A DNA stretch of 64,000 nt from Nocardia sp. (lineage in GTDB: Bacteria; Actinomycetota; Actinomycetes; Mycobacteriales; Mycobacteriaceae). The notes beneath the pieces were generated by a model. It saw nothing but the letters and a program-made list of their open reading frames with translations. It did no database searches and had not been told where the DNA came from. Below are positions 8,589-17,746 of the stretch, in pieces. The DNA is taken from assembly GCF_025465275.1 (NCBI RefSeq), contig NZ_JAODNK010000064.1, forward strand, positions 1-64,000. Direction: 5' to 3'. The stretch's first letter is position 1; each line of letters starts with the position of its first letter. A program made the translations under genes and the position numbers.

Positions 8589-9670
8589 TGTTCAGGCGCA
8601 TGCTCGGCTCACAGGCATTCATGTCGGTCGCCGGTGCGGTGGTGGTCGTGGCGCTGGCCGTCGTCGGCTACTTCATCTACTTCGATCCGATGAAGAAGAC
8701 CGAATCCTATTGCGCGGTCATGCCGGACTCGGTCGGCCTGTACGTCGGCAACAAGGTGACCATGCGGGGTATCCCGGTGGGCACGGTGACCTCTGTCGAC
8801 TCCGACGGCGCCAAGGTGAAGGTCGGCTTCTCCGTCGATGCGAAGTACCCGGTGTACGCCGATGCTGCCGCCACGACGGTCGCTGATTCCATTGTGGCGG
8901 ACCGGAATCTGGCGGTGCTGTCCGACGGTAAGCATCCGGCGCACTGGGATTCATCGCAGTGCATCACCAAAACCCTGACCCCCAAGAGCATTACCGAGAC
9001 CCTGACCGCGCTCGCGGATCTGTCCTCGCAGCTGCAGCAGGCGCAGGCGCCGGATGCGCTGGCGCACGGTCTGTCCGCGCTGGATTCCGCGACCACCGGT
9101 GCGGGCCCGCAGATCAATGAGATCGTCAAGAAGCTCGGCTCGGCGCTGTCCGCGCCCGATGCCGATATCGGCCATCTCGCAGGCATTTTCGACGCCTTCG
9201 CCTCGGTGGGCGAGAAGGTGGAACAGCATTGGGGCGATCTGCGCTCCATGCTGCTGCGCCTCGGTCCTGCACTGGAGAACGGCAGTAATGAATTGCTCGG
9301 CCCCGGTGCGGAATTGATCGACCGCCTGGGCCAGGCGCTGCCCATGCTCAATGATCTGGTCACCATTGCCGGCGATCCGATCATGAAGGCCCTGGACGAC
9401 ACCCTGCCGCTGGTGCGCCTGCTGCGCGCCAATGTCGGTTCGCTCTCGGAGATCATGCTCAAGCTCCCGGTCCTGACGAATATCGCCCAGTCCGTCCTGG
9501 GCTCCGGCATTACCTACGGCTCCCCCCGCGCCGCTGTTCCCATGCCCCAGGCGGATCAGGTGTGCGCCGCGCTGAACGCCGCCGCACCGGGCAAATGCAC
9601 CACCTCCGCGGACGGCATGATCAATGTCCCGCTCGTCCCCCTGGTGCTCGGAATGGCAGGTGCGCGATGA
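8588..9670 (+). CDS. mceD: MCE-family protein MceD
   Basis: 360 residues from the ATG that overlaps the mceC stop; longer in-frame extensions upstream are shadows inside mceC. It has an N-terminal helix (about 12-33, FMSVAGAVVVVALAVVGYF), an MCE domain (about 40-110, DSVGLYVGNKVTMRGIPVGT) and a long helical region. The C-terminus carries two cysteines (VCAAL and GKC). Its TGA overlaps an ATG at 9667, which looks like the ancestral coupled start of the next gene, but the recognisable MceE protein begins about 380 bp further on. Confidence 0.92.
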   Translation: MFRRMLGSQAFMSVAGAVVVVALAVVGYFIYFDPMKKTESYCAVMPDSVGLYVGNKVTMRGIPVGTVTSVDSDGAKVKVGFSVDAKYPVYADAAATTVADSIVADRNLAVLSDGKHPAHWDSSQCITKTLTPKSITETLTALADLSSQLQQAQAPDALAHGLSALDSATTGAGPQINEIVKKLGSALSAPDADIGHLAGIFDAFASVGEKVEQHWGDLRSMLLRLGPALENGSNELLGPGAELIDRLGQALPMLNDLVTIAGDPIMKALDDTLPLVRLLRANVGSLSEIMLKLPVLTNIAQSVLGSGITYGSPRAAVPMPQADQVCAALNAAAPGKCTTSADGMINVPLVPLVLGMAGAR

Positions 9671-10050
9671 GAATCGGACGTTGGCAGATCACGCTCGACC
9701 CGGCCGGTCGCGCCGCCACGCCGCGCACGGTAACGGTTTGCCGCCAGGTAGCGACACACCTCCCGCAAGCAGGGGCTGCGCCGGTCGCAGACGCTGCCGG
9801 GCCTGCGGAGCCTGCGATGAGGGCAGGTTCCGCACGCCGGGCAGCCACCCCCGGGCGTGCAGGCTCCGGTTCGCGGGCAGGCAGCCGGAGCCGCACCACC
9901 GCTTCGACCACCCGCCATTCGGACATCAATTCCCTCTGTCGTTCCGCCACAGGCGCTCCTCGTCCTGCCGCGAATACCCTTCGTCATCCCGGCATGTTTT
10001 TGGCCGGGATCTCCACCAGCCGGGTTGATTCCGGCCAAGAGCGCGCCGGA
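9671..10050 (+). other. anomalous in-frame insert between mceD and mceE signal peptide
   Basis: From the ATG at 9667 (overlapping the mceD stop) the frame stays open for 128 codons into mceE, but the encoded residues are arginine- and alanine-rich, not hydrophobic, and unlike any Mce protein N-terminus; the lipoprotein signal only starts at 10051. The last 70 bp are a palindromic repeat that also occurs after the operon. This looks like inserted DNA that separated the original coupled start from the body of mceE. If translation still began at 9667 the signal peptide would be internal. Confidence 0.55.
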
Positions 10051-10058
10051 ATGACGGG
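9981..10058. repeat. palindromic dispersed repeat, copy A
   Basis: A 78-bp imperfect palindrome. Its ends are TCGTCATCCCGGC and GCCGGAATGACGGG, and inner arms TTTTGGCCGGGATC and GATTCCGGCCAA also pair. Copy B at 12878-12954 is nearly identical along its whole length, with differences mainly in the loop. The right end supplies the ATG used here as the mceE start. Size and symmetry suggest a REP or MITE-like element; no transposase is nearby. Confidence 0.85.
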
Positions 10059-11115
10059 TCGGGTCTTTCGGCGGGCGCTCGGTGCCGCGCTGCTCGCCGC
10101 GGGCTTGGTAGCCGGCGTCGGCGGCTGCGCGTTCGATCCGTCCTCGGTCCCGATTCCCGGGACCACGGTGTCGGGCGCGACGTACCGAATTCACATCGAA
10201 TTCGGCAATGTGCTGAACCTGCCCGCCCGCGCCAAGGTCATTGCCAATGGCGCGCAGGTGGGCTCGGTCGCCGGTGTGCGCGTGGTGGATTCGCTGCATG
10301 CCCCCGCCGGTCACGGCGGCTACGTGGTGGTCGACGCCGATATCTCGACCAAGGTGCAGCTGCCCGCCACCACCATTGCCGAACTGCGCCAGAACACCGT
10401 GCTCGGCGATATCCACCTGGCGCTGACCACTCCGACGGACGGCTTCGGGACGCTGCTGCGCGACGGCGGCACCATTCCGCAGGAGCGCACGCATCCGCCG
10501 GTGCAGCTGGAGGACACGATGGCCGCGCTGGCCGCCTTCACACAGGGCGGGGCGGTGAATCAGTTGCAGGACATCATCAATCGTTTCAATGCGGTGCTGC
10601 CCGCCGATCCGAACGAGACCAAGCGGATCGCGCAGAATGCCGCGGGCAATGCCGTCGATCTGGCCGCCAATCTGGATCAGGTGGATTCGCTGCTCAACGG
10701 TCTGGGCACCAATGCGCAGGTGCTGCACGATCGCGCGGATTTCTTGGATCACCAGCTCAGCCAGGAGTCGGTGGATGCCATGAACGGCATTACCAACTCC
10801 ATTCGCGGCGTGACCCAGATCTTCGCGGCGCTGGGCCAGCTGGGCCCCTCGCTCACCTGGCTGGCACCGGTGGTCACCTCGGCCGATGCGGCGGCGAAGG
10901 CCTTTGTGCCGCTGGCGCTCTCGAGTAGGCCACTGGATCTTTCGGTGCCCTCGAACCTGTCGATGCTGGTCGATCTGCTGCGGGACAAGCTGATTCCGTT
11001 CGTGGAGCACGGCCCGAAGGTGAATATCACCGGCGTCAAGACGGATTCGGTCTCGCGTGACGATCAGGTGAGCGGCATTCTGTCGACCCTGCGCATGATC
11101 GGAGCGGTGCGATGA
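10051..11115 (+). CDS. mceE: MCE-family lipoprotein MceE
   Basis: 354 residues from the ATG at 10051. This start gives a textbook lipoprotein signal: MTGRVFRR, a hydrophobic run, and lipobox VGGC with the lipidated cysteine at residue 26. The MCE domain follows (about 45-120). MceE (LprN-like) is the lipid-anchored member of the set. The chosen ATG sits in the right end of a palindromic repeat and has no clear ribosome-binding site, so initiation may be weak or come from the ATG at 9667, which would bury the signal. The stop overlaps mceF (ATGA). A protein of this length is slightly short for the family, but the domain looks complete. Confidence 0.85.
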   Translation: MTGRVFRRALGAALLAAGLVAGVGGCAFDPSSVPIPGTTVSGATYRIHIEFGNVLNLPARAKVIANGAQVGSVAGVRVVDSLHAPAGHGGYVVVDADISTKVQLPATTIAELRQNTVLGDIHLALTTPTDGFGTLLRDGGTIPQERTHPPVQLEDTMAALAAFTQGGAVNQLQDIINRFNAVLPADPNETKRIAQNAAGNAVDLAANLDQVDSLLNGLGTNAQVLHDRADFLDHQLSQESVDAMNGITNSIRGVTQIFAALGQLGPSLTWLAPVVTSADAAAKAFVPLALSSRPLDLSVPSNLSMLVDLLRDKLIPFVEHGPKVNITGVKTDSVSRDDQVSGILSTLRMIGAVR

Positions 11116-12068
11116 AGACCGGATCGCTGGTATCGCTGGGCGGCATCGCCGCCGTCACCCTGGTGAGTGCGAGCTATCTGACCTTCGGTGTGGTGCGGGC
11201 GGATCCGTTCGCCGAGTACACGCACGCGTCCATGGTGCTGGCCAATTCCGGTGGGTTGAGCGTCGGTTCGCCGATCCTGTTGACCGGCATGAAGATCGGC
11301 AAGATCACCTCGGTGGACAGCAATGCCGCCGGTGTCGAGGTGGGCTTCCGCATCGATGCCGACCGCAAGGTCTCCACCGACAGCGTGATCAGCATCGAGC
11401 AGCTCTCGGCGCTGGGCGAACCGTATGTGGAGATCCGGCCCAAGACCGGCGGCGCTCCCTACCTGACGGAGGGGCAGCGCCTCGGCACGTCCACCGTGAA
11501 GTCGCCGCTCTCCATTCCGGCGGTGTCGCGCCTGGTCAATCAGGTCATGAACCAGCTCGACCCGAATGTCGCGGCCTCGCTGGCGAGCACGCTGGGCACG
11601 GCCTTCCACGACACCGACTCCGCCATGCCGTCCCTGACCCGTGCGGGTGACCTGCTGGCAGCGGCCATCTCGAGCCGTGAACCCAAAATTGCTCAGCTAC
11701 TGAACAGCTTCCAGGCTGCGGCCTCGAATATGAACGGTATCGGCGAGGCCACGGCCGCTGCGGCCCCGGCATTCGTGCAGTTCGCGCAGTCGCTGAACGA
11801 CCTGGTCGCGGCAGTCGGTAGACTCGTCGACAGGGCCCCCGGACCGCAGGCATATGTCGACGGCAATGGGCTGGCACCCTTCCTGGCGAAGCTGACCGAC
11901 TGGTTACAGCAGGCCGGACCCGAATTGAAAACCCTCGCGCCCCAGCTGCAGCCGCTCGCGGATGCCGCACGCACCACCGGGCCACAAATAGATATCAGCA
12001 GCCTGATCTCGCAGGCGCTCGCCAGTACCGGCGACGGTGCCGTGCGCGTGCAGGTCAACGTCAAGTAA
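11112..12068 (+). CDS. mceF: MCE-family protein MceF
   Basis: 318 residues, sixth MCE subunit. N-terminal hydrophobic helix (about 6-25, LVSLGGIAAVTLVSASYLTF), MCE domain (about 35-110, NSGGLSVGSPILLTGMKIGK), then helices. It is shorter than many MceF proteins, which often have C-terminal extensions. Its ATG overlaps the mceE stop. A ribosome-binding site and the mam gene follow within 19 bp, so the same transcript probably continues. Confidence 0.92.
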   Translation: MKTGSLVSLGGIAAVTLVSASYLTFGVVRADPFAEYTHASMVLANSGGLSVGSPILLTGMKIGKITSVDSNAAGVEVGFRIDADRKVSTDSVISIEQLSALGEPYVEIRPKTGGAPYLTEGQRLGTSTVKSPLSIPAVSRLVNQVMNQLDPNVAASLASTLGTAFHDTDSAMPSLTRAGDLLAAAISSREPKIAQLLNSFQAAASNMNGIGEATAAAAPAFVQFAQSLNDLVAAVGRLVDRAPGPQAYVDGNGLAPFLAKLTDWLQQAGPELKTLAPQLQPLADAARTTGPQIDISSLISQALASTGDGAVRVQVNVK

Positions 12069-12087
12069 TACGAAGAAGGAGAAGCGG

Positions 12088-12828
12088 ATGTCCGAGGACA
12101 CCCAGCCGAAGCGGGCGGTCGACGCGGAGGACTCCGCTGTCTCCGCCCCGGAGACCACTGCGGCCCCCGAGGCCACGGCAACCGAGGCCACGGCTATTGG
12201 GACGGCGGCCTCCGGGACCACGGTCGCTGAGGCAACGGTTCCTGCGGTTGCGGCTCCCGCGGCCGAGACTCCCAAGGCCGTCGCGCCCGCCCCCGCCGCG
12301 CCGGCGAAGACCCTTTCGCTCAAGCTCTCCACCTTGGGCTTGGCCGCAGCCGCCGTCGTATTGATCGGCGCGCTCGTCACGGTGAGCACCCTGTGGCTCT
12401 CGGCCCGCAGCGATCTGAGCGACCGCGATGCCAAGGCCGCCGCCGAACAGCACGCCGAGCAGGTCGCCACCGACTACTCCGTCGGCGCGTCCAATATCAA
12501 CTTCAGCGACTTGAACTCCTGGACCGGCCGCCTCAAGGCCAATACCACTCCGGCACTGGGCAATAAGTTCGATGCCACCGCGCCGAAGCTGCAGGAGATC
12601 CTGGTCCCGCTGAAGTGGACCTCGAGCGCGACACCGGTCGCCGCGAAGGTTGTCGGCCACGACAACGGCCTCTACCAGGTCGACGTTTTCCTGAACGTCA
12701 CCTCGACCAACGCCCAGAACCCCGACGGCGCGCAGACCACTGTCACCTACAACGTGACGGTCGATCCGAACAACGGCTGGAAGGTCTCCGACGTCGGCGG
12801 CACCGCTCTGGCCCTCCCCAAGCAGTAG
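12088..12828 (+). CDS. Mce-associated membrane protein
   Basis: 246 residues from ATG behind GAAGGAG (12075-12081). The first 75 residues are alanine-, threonine- and glutamate-rich and probably disordered in the cytoplasm. One transmembrane helix follows (about 83-105) and then an NTF2-like extracytoplasmic domain of about 135 residues (AAAEQHAEQVATDYSVGASN to WKVSDVGG). This is the typical layout of Mam proteins encoded after mceF, which stabilise or couple Mce complexes. Only one mam gene is present, whereas some mce operons have two or more. Confidence 0.88.
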   Translation: MSEDTQPKRAVDAEDSAVSAPETTAAPEATATEATAIGTAASGTTVAEATVPAVAAPAAETPKAVAPAPAAPAKTLSLKLSTLGLAAAAVVLIGALVTVSTLWLSARSDLSDRDAKAAAEQHAEQVATDYSVGASNINFSDLNSWTGRLKANTTPALGNKFDATAPKLQEILVPLKWTSSATPVAAKVVGHDNGLYQVDVFLNVTSTNAQNPDGAQTTVTYNVTVDPNNGWKVSDVGGTALALPKQ

Positions 12829-12877
12829 AACTCACCGCACGACTGAAGTACCGCTCGTCATCCAGGCACGAGCCCCC

Positions 12878-12954
12878 TCGTCATCCCGGCACGCTTTTGG
12901 CCGGGATCTCCCACAGCGCAGTGGATTCCGGCCAAAACGCGCCGGAATGACGGG
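12878..12954. repeat. palindromic dispersed repeat, copy B
   Basis: A 77-bp near-identical copy of the element at 9981-10058, here between the end of the mce operon and a convergent GMC oxidoreductase gene. Just upstream (12854-12869) the left end is partly duplicated as TCGTCATCCAGGCACG. The strong stem may also serve as a terminator for both genes, although no T-run follows. Confidence 0.85.
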
Positions 12955-12974
12955 GTATCCGCCCGCATGGTCGC

Positions 12975-14561
12975 TCAGCGGCGGAGCAGGTCCGCGAGGC
13001 GCACTGCCAGCGCCACGATCGTCAATGTCGGGTTGGCGTGCCCGTTGGTCGGAAAGACCGAGCTGCCCGCGATATAGAGATTGCCGATCCCGTGCACCCG
13101 GCAGTCGGCATCCACCACGCCGGTCCGGGGATCGGCCGACATGCGGGTGGCCCCGGTCGGATGCGCCCAATCGGTGAGTTGTGCGGGGAGACAGCTGTTC
13201 TCCCGCGCCCATTCGTCGAGCACCGGCGCTGTGAAACCGAGCCGGGCGAACTCCGCGGCGACCAGTGCCGCCGCCCGGCGGACGGTGGCGTCCTCCTGAT
13301 CGTGCACCTTCCAATCGATCCGCGGCAGCGGCATTCCGAGCCGATCCACCGTGTCGCCGAGCGTGATTCGACTGTCCGGACTCGGCGTCTGCTCCACCAT
13401 GCAGCGCAGCTCCACGTGTTCGAGCTTGTGCGGCAACCCCGTATGGTCGATGAGGCGGCGTTTCGCGCCGGAGAGTATGAGCCCGGGATTGCTCGCGACC
13501 GTGCGGGCATCGTGCAGATTCACCTGTCCGCGCAGCAATTTCTTCACCGATTCCCACGGGTCGTCCTCGGCGGGCACCTCCTGAATCCACAGGGCACAGT
13601 TGAGAAGTCCCTCCTCGGACTGGATTTCGGGGGACAGCGCCATGCCGTGCAGGAAGGTGTGTTTCCCGGTCCGGGTGCGGACGATGTATTTGCCGAAGCG
13701 ATCGCGCGCCGCCGCCGAGGTGTGCGGATCGAGCGTGCCGACCACGCCGCAGCGATGATCGAGCAGATACCGGCCGACCACATCGTGCCGATTGCCGAGG
13801 CCGCCCGGCACTATTCGATCGGAGGCGAGCAGTAGTCGCGCATTCTCGATTCCGCCGGTGGCCAGCACAATTCGTGTGGCGCGCAGCGTGCGTGATTTCC
13901 CGTCGGCGTCGGCGAGCTGTAAAGCCCGCACCCGGGTGCCGCCGGGATCGGTATCGATATGGGTGACGGTCGCGTTCATCACGATGCGCACATTCTCGGC
14001 CGCGATATTCGGCAGATGCGCGCCGAATCGCATGCTGTCGAAGGGATCTCCCGGATCCCGGCTGATCTGCCAGAAGTAGGGCCGTAACCGCCGGTGGTCC
14101 AGATCCCGTTGCGGTGGCATGCGATCGGCGAGTTCCCAGAACCGATCGCCGGTGAAACCCGTCCCGTATCCGAGCCCGAGATGTGTGGCCGCGCGGTCGA
14201 GATACGGTGCCAGCTCGCTGAATTCGAACGGCCAGCCGGAGTGCGGCACCCAGGACCGCGCCGAGAAATCCAGCGTGTCCAAAGGCGCGCACCGCCCGCT
14301 CCAGGTATGTGAACTGCCACCGAGAATTCGATTGCGCGCGTTGCGATATGGCTCGGCTCGCGCCGCACCGACATTCTCCAGATCATTGAGTTCATCGGTT
14401 TCCGGCGTGAGTTCCGGTCCGCCGCTCTCCAGCAGCACTACGCGCAGCGCGGACCCCGCCAGTTCGGCGGCTATGGTCGCCCCCGCCGGCCCCGATCCGA
14501 TGACGGCGATATCCGCCGCGAGATCGGTGTCCCGCACAGCCCGTAGATCGTCGATACGCAC
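12975..14561 (-). CDS. GMC-family FAD-dependent oxidoreductase
   Basis: 528 residues from a GTG start. Dinucleotide-binding motif VIGSGPAGATIAAEL with the ESGG acid at the end of the second strand (about 20-50), then RILGGSSHTWSGRCAPL, the FAD-covering motif of GMC enzymes. Near the C-terminus are WAHPTGATRM, carrying the usual catalytic-region histidine, and NGHANPTLTIVALA, carrying the final conserved N-P. GMC enzymes oxidise alcohols, sugars or sterols; the substrate here is not evident. It is convergent with the mce operon, separated by repeat copy B. Two further GMC-type reading frames downstream (choD-like) are not close paralogs. Confidence 0.87.
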   Translation of the reverse strand: MRIDDLRAVRDTDLAADIAVIGSGPAGATIAAELAGSALRVVLLESGGPELTPETDELNDLENVGAARAEPYRNARNRILGGSSHTWSGRCAPLDTLDFSARSWVPHSGWPFEFSELAPYLDRAATHLGLGYGTGFTGDRFWELADRMPPQRDLDHRRLRPYFWQISRDPGDPFDSMRFGAHLPNIAAENVRIVMNATVTHIDTDPGGTRVRALQLADADGKSRTLRATRIVLATGGIENARLLLASDRIVPGGLGNRHDVVGRYLLDHRCGVVGTLDPHTSAAARDRFGKYIVRTRTGKHTFLHGMALSPEIQSEEGLLNCALWIQEVPAEDDPWESVKKLLRGQVNLHDARTVASNPGLILSGAKRRLIDHTGLPHKLEHVELRCMVEQTPSPDSRITLGDTVDRLGMPLPRIDWKVHDQEDATVRRAAALVAAEFARLGFTAPVLDEWARENSCLPAQLTDWAHPTGATRMSADPRTGVVDADCRVHGIGNLYIAGSSVFPTNGHANPTLTIVALAVRLADLLRR

Positions 14562-14664
14562 CGGAAAACCTCCCGCACCCGCATCTACCCCCGGCGACAG
14601 ACGCGTTTCCCATGGCCGCGCTCATCGTAACCGTTCAATTGCCGGTACGTGGAGCAACTTTCAC

Positions 14665-15285
14665 TCAGCAACCGCGCTGTAGAAACGCCCGCACATATCC
14701 TGCGGACTGACGGACATACATCCACGCCCAGAAGGTCACGCCCGAATCACTGGGGCTCGCGACCATAGTTATTTCCCCGGGAAAGCAGCGCTCCACGATG
14801 TACCTTGCCCGCGATACATGCGGCGTATAGGTCACCACAATGATGTGCTTCCAGCCCTGCGCCTGTGCGCGCCGCCGGATCTCCCTGGCCTCACCCTGCG
14901 TGGTCCACGGATCGGGTACGAAACACGACACCGTGAAGGCGTAATGGCCATTGCAGTAGCGATCCATCTGCCGGTCGTTCACCCCGGTTGACCGCGATAT
15001 CAGCAATTGCGGCGCCAGTCCCTGCCGCGCCAATGCCACGCCCATATCGAAGCGGGCGTAGGCCGTTCCGCCGAGCACCACGATCGCGTCCGCCGGGCGC
15101 AGCGGATCCACCTGCGGGTGTATGTAAATCGGCACTCCGGCGAACCCGATGCCGACCAGCAGTGCCAGCGCCGTGGCCACGGCGGCGGCGAGTCGGCGGT
15201 AGCTGGGCACGCATTCGACGATACGCGTTGCGCCAGAGTGCATTTCGAGGTCGAATGTCCAGGTCGGAATGGTGGTGTGCGGCAT
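14665..15285 (-). CDS. YdcF-family (DUF218) membrane protein
   Basis: 206 residues from the ATG at 15285; a longer frame exists but its first 50 residues look non-coding. One transmembrane helix near residues 31-48 (VATALALLVGIGFAGVPIYI) is followed by a DUF218/YdcF domain: DAIVVLGGTAYARFDMGVAL, the ligand-binding glycine motif, and later TTQGEAREI and HIIVVTYTPHVSRA. In characterised relatives the domain lies outside the cytoplasm and acts in envelope metabolism, but its reaction is poorly known. The gene diverges from the lipase gene at 15380, leaving about 95 bp for two promoters. Confidence 0.8.
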   Translation of the reverse strand: MPHTTIPTWTFDLEMHSGATRIVECVPSYRRLAAAVATALALLVGIGFAGVPIYIHPQVDPLRPADAIVVLGGTAYARFDMGVALARQGLAPQLLISRSTGVNDRQMDRYCNGHYAFTVSCFVPDPWTTQGEAREIRRRAQAQGWKHIIVVTYTPHVSRARYIVERCFPGEITMVASPSDSGVTFWAWMYVRQSAGYVRAFLQRGC

Positions 15286-15379
15286 AGTGGCACCAGGATT
15301 GCGATCCAGGTCACTTTCGTGGGATAGTTCACGAATCTTGTGAGACGAAGCGGTCTCACATTGACCGGAGGGCAGTCGT

Positions 15380-16762
15380 GTGATCAAGGGGAAGACGGCG
15401 CGGCGCATTGCCGTGGCACTGGCGGGAATTCTCACCTCGGCAGTGGTGGTGGCGACGGGCTCGGCCGGTGCGGATCCGGTGGCGGCAGCGCCCGCCGCAC
15501 CGATTCCGCTTCCGCCCGAGCTGGATCCGGGCTTCTACCATCCGGCTCCGGACCTGGTGGCGGGCAAGGCCCCGGGCGAGATCATCGCGGCCCGGCAGAT
15601 CAATGCCTCGAACTTCGGGGTGATTCCGCTCAATGTGGATGCCTGGCAGCTCTCGTACCGCTCGAACGACAGCCGGGACCAGCCCATCGCGGCGGTCGCG
15701 ACCGTGCTGAAGCCGCGCGGCTCGGCCCCGGACAAACTGGTGTCGATGCAGATCGCGGAGGATTCGCTCGCCGGATACTGCGCACCGTCCTACTCGCTGC
15801 AGCAGTGGTCGCTCGGCGCGGTCGGCGGTCAGATCGTGGTGCCCGCCGAGTTCGTGATCTCGCAGGGCGCGCTGCAGCAGGGCTGGGGTGTGGTGATCCC
15901 GGATCATCAGGGCCCCAACGAGGCCTATGCGGCCGGACCGCTGGCCGGCCGCATCACCCTGGACGGCATTCGCGCGGCGCGCAATTTCGAGCCCATGCAG
16001 CTGGCCCCGGATGTCCGCGTCGGGATGTACGGCTACTCGGGCGGCGCGATCGCGACCGGCCATGCTGCCGAACTGAAGCAGAGCTATGCCCCCGAGCTGA
16101 ATATCGTCGGCGCGGCGGAGGGCGGAGTGCCCGCAGATCTGGGTATGACGCTCAATGTGGCCAACGGCCAGGCCACTTCGGGCCTGATCTTCGCCGCTGT
16201 CCTCGGGCTGACCCGCGAGTACCCCGATTTCGCCAACTTCGTGAACAGTCACCTCGATCCGCTCGGCCAGACCCTGGCCGCGGTGAAGAACAACCTCTGC
16301 GTGCAGTACACCTCGTCGCTGCTGCCGTTCCTGAATCTGAAGGGCATGCTGCACACCGCCGGTGACCCCATGCAGGAGCCGGCTGTGGCCGATGTGCTGG
16401 ACAAGACCCGCATGGGCAAGTCGGTGCCAGCCATGCCCATGTACATCTGGCAGGCCAACCCAGACGAGATCATTCCGGTCGGCCAGGTCAATACGCTGGT
16501 GGACACCTACTGCCAGGATCCGTCGGCCTCGGTGAAGTACACCCGCGAGCATTTCGGTGAGCATGTCGCGACCGAGATCTCCGGCGGCGGTCTGGCCATG
16601 CTGTGGCTGAAAGACCGGCTGGCCGGTATCGCGGCGCCGACGGGTTGCTCCATCTCCGATGCCGGTTGGCTGGCGCTGGACCCGAACGGTCAGGCCGTGC
16701 TGGCCTCCACCTTCGGTGAGACCTTCGCATCGTTCTTCGGAAAACCGGTGGGCGCCAAGTAG
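15380..16762 (+). CDS. secreted lipase of the secretory lipase (LIP) family
   Basis: 460 residues from GTG at 15380 with a GGAGGG ribosome-binding site. A signal peptide is clear: basic MIKGKTARR, hydrophobic core, and probable cleavage after SAGADPVA near residues 30-35. The mature protein is an alpha/beta hydrolase with nucleophile elbow GYSGG (about 218-222), a PDHQG oxyanion-region strand, and QANPDEIIPVGQV near residues 355-370 supplying the probable acid. Family members hydrolyse acylglycerols or other esters outside the cell. A homologous but apparently non-secreted lipase lies at 46706-47872. Confidence 0.88.
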   Translation: MIKGKTARRIAVALAGILTSAVVVATGSAGADPVAAAPAAPIPLPPELDPGFYHPAPDLVAGKAPGEIIAARQINASNFGVIPLNVDAWQLSYRSNDSRDQPIAAVATVLKPRGSAPDKLVSMQIAEDSLAGYCAPSYSLQQWSLGAVGGQIVVPAEFVISQGALQQGWGVVIPDHQGPNEAYAAGPLAGRITLDGIRAARNFEPMQLAPDVRVGMYGYSGGAIATGHAAELKQSYAPELNIVGAAEGGVPADLGMTLNVANGQATSGLIFAAVLGLTREYPDFANFVNSHLDPLGQTLAAVKNNLCVQYTSSLLPFLNLKGMLHTAGDPMQEPAVADVLDKTRMGKSVPAMPMYIWQANPDEIIPVGQVNTLVDTYCQDPSASVKYTREHFGEHVATEISGGGLAMLWLKDRLAGIAAPTGCSISDAGWLALDPNGQAVLASTFGETFASFFGKPVGAK

Positions 16763-16806
16763 TTCGGTTGGCCCCTTCTCCGGGTCCGATCCGGCAGAAT
16801 ATAGCC

Positions 16807-17673
16807 ATGGAACTCGGCCTGCACTACTGGAACTTCACCACGCCCGCCGCGCCGGAGCTGATCGCGCCGACGCTCACGCGGACCGCGCAGCTCGCCGAGC
16901 AGGCGGGCTTCGCGGAGTTCACGGTGATGGATCACTACTTCCAGATGGAGGGCCGCGCCGGCGCGGACGAGCCCATGCTCGAGGGTTATACGACGCTGGG
17001 CTATCTGGCGGCGGTGACCGAGCGAATGCGCCTGGGGCTCTTGGTCACCGGTGTCATGTACCGGCATCCGGGGCTGCTGGCCAAGATCGTCACCACCCTG
17101 GATGTGCTCTCCGGTGGCCGCGCCCAGCTGGGCATCGGCGCGTCCTGGTACGAGCGTGAGCAGCGGGGCCTGGGTGTCCCGGTGGTGCCGGTGGCCGAGC
17201 GCTTCGAACGGCTCGAGGAGACCCTGCAGATCTGTCTGCAGATGTGGGGCCCCGACAGCGGCCCGTACAAGGGTGAGCATTACCAGCTGGCCGAAACGCT
17301 GTGTGTGCCCGCACCGTTGAGCCGCCCGCGGCCGCCGATCCTCATCGGTGGCGGCGGCGAACGCAAGACGCTGCTGCTGGTGGCCCGCTATGCCGATGCC
17401 TGCAATCTGTTCGCCGTGAGCGTCGAGGATGTGGCCCGCAAGCTCGATATCCTGCGCGCGCACTGCGAGGCGGAGGGTCGTGATTACGACGCCATCAGGA
17501 AGACGGCCTGCTACGTGGCCCCCGTGCTGGAGGCGCCGGATCAGTTCATCAGCGATCTCGAGCAGTATTCGGCGCTGGGCATCACTCTGATCAACCTCAT
17601 GCCCAACGGCGATCCGGTCGCCTACACCGAAAAGGTCGCCGAACAGCTGGTTTCGCGGGTGGCGGACCTGTAG
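16807..17673 (+). CDS. LLM-class F420-dependent oxidoreductase
   Basis: 288 residues from the ATG at 16807. Bacterial luciferase-like TIM barrel: MELGLHYWNF at the first strand, AEQAGFAEFTVMDHYFQM at the second, TGVMYRHPGLLAK, then GGRAQLGIGASWYEREQRGL and PPILIGGGGERKTL, the signature regions of the actinobacterial F420 subgroup. Expected cofactor is F420 (inference from subgroup); the substrate is unknown. It follows the lipase by 44 bp on the same strand and may share its transcript. Confidence 0.85.
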   Translation: MELGLHYWNFTTPAAPELIAPTLTRTAQLAEQAGFAEFTVMDHYFQMEGRAGADEPMLEGYTTLGYLAAVTERMRLGLLVTGVMYRHPGLLAKIVTTLDVLSGGRAQLGIGASWYEREQRGLGVPVVPVAERFERLEETLQICLQMWGPDSGPYKGEHYQLAETLCVPAPLSRPRPPILIGGGGERKTLLLVARYADACNLFAVSVEDVARKLDILRAHCEAEGRDYDAIRKTACYVAPVLEAPDQFISDLEQYSALGITLINLMPNGDPVAYTEKVAEQLVSRVADL

Positions 17674-17746
17674 TCGGGTCCGTTCCCGAGACGGCGAACG
17701 GGGCGGCCGGTATCATCGCGCGCGCTGCTCATCATTTGGAGGACAC

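Noticed and set aside
9562..10050. An earlier start giving a 517-residue MceE
   Set aside because: The extension overlaps mceD and lacks Mce-like sequence; the lipoprotein signal begins at 10051. The ATG at 9667 is kept as a reported alternative.
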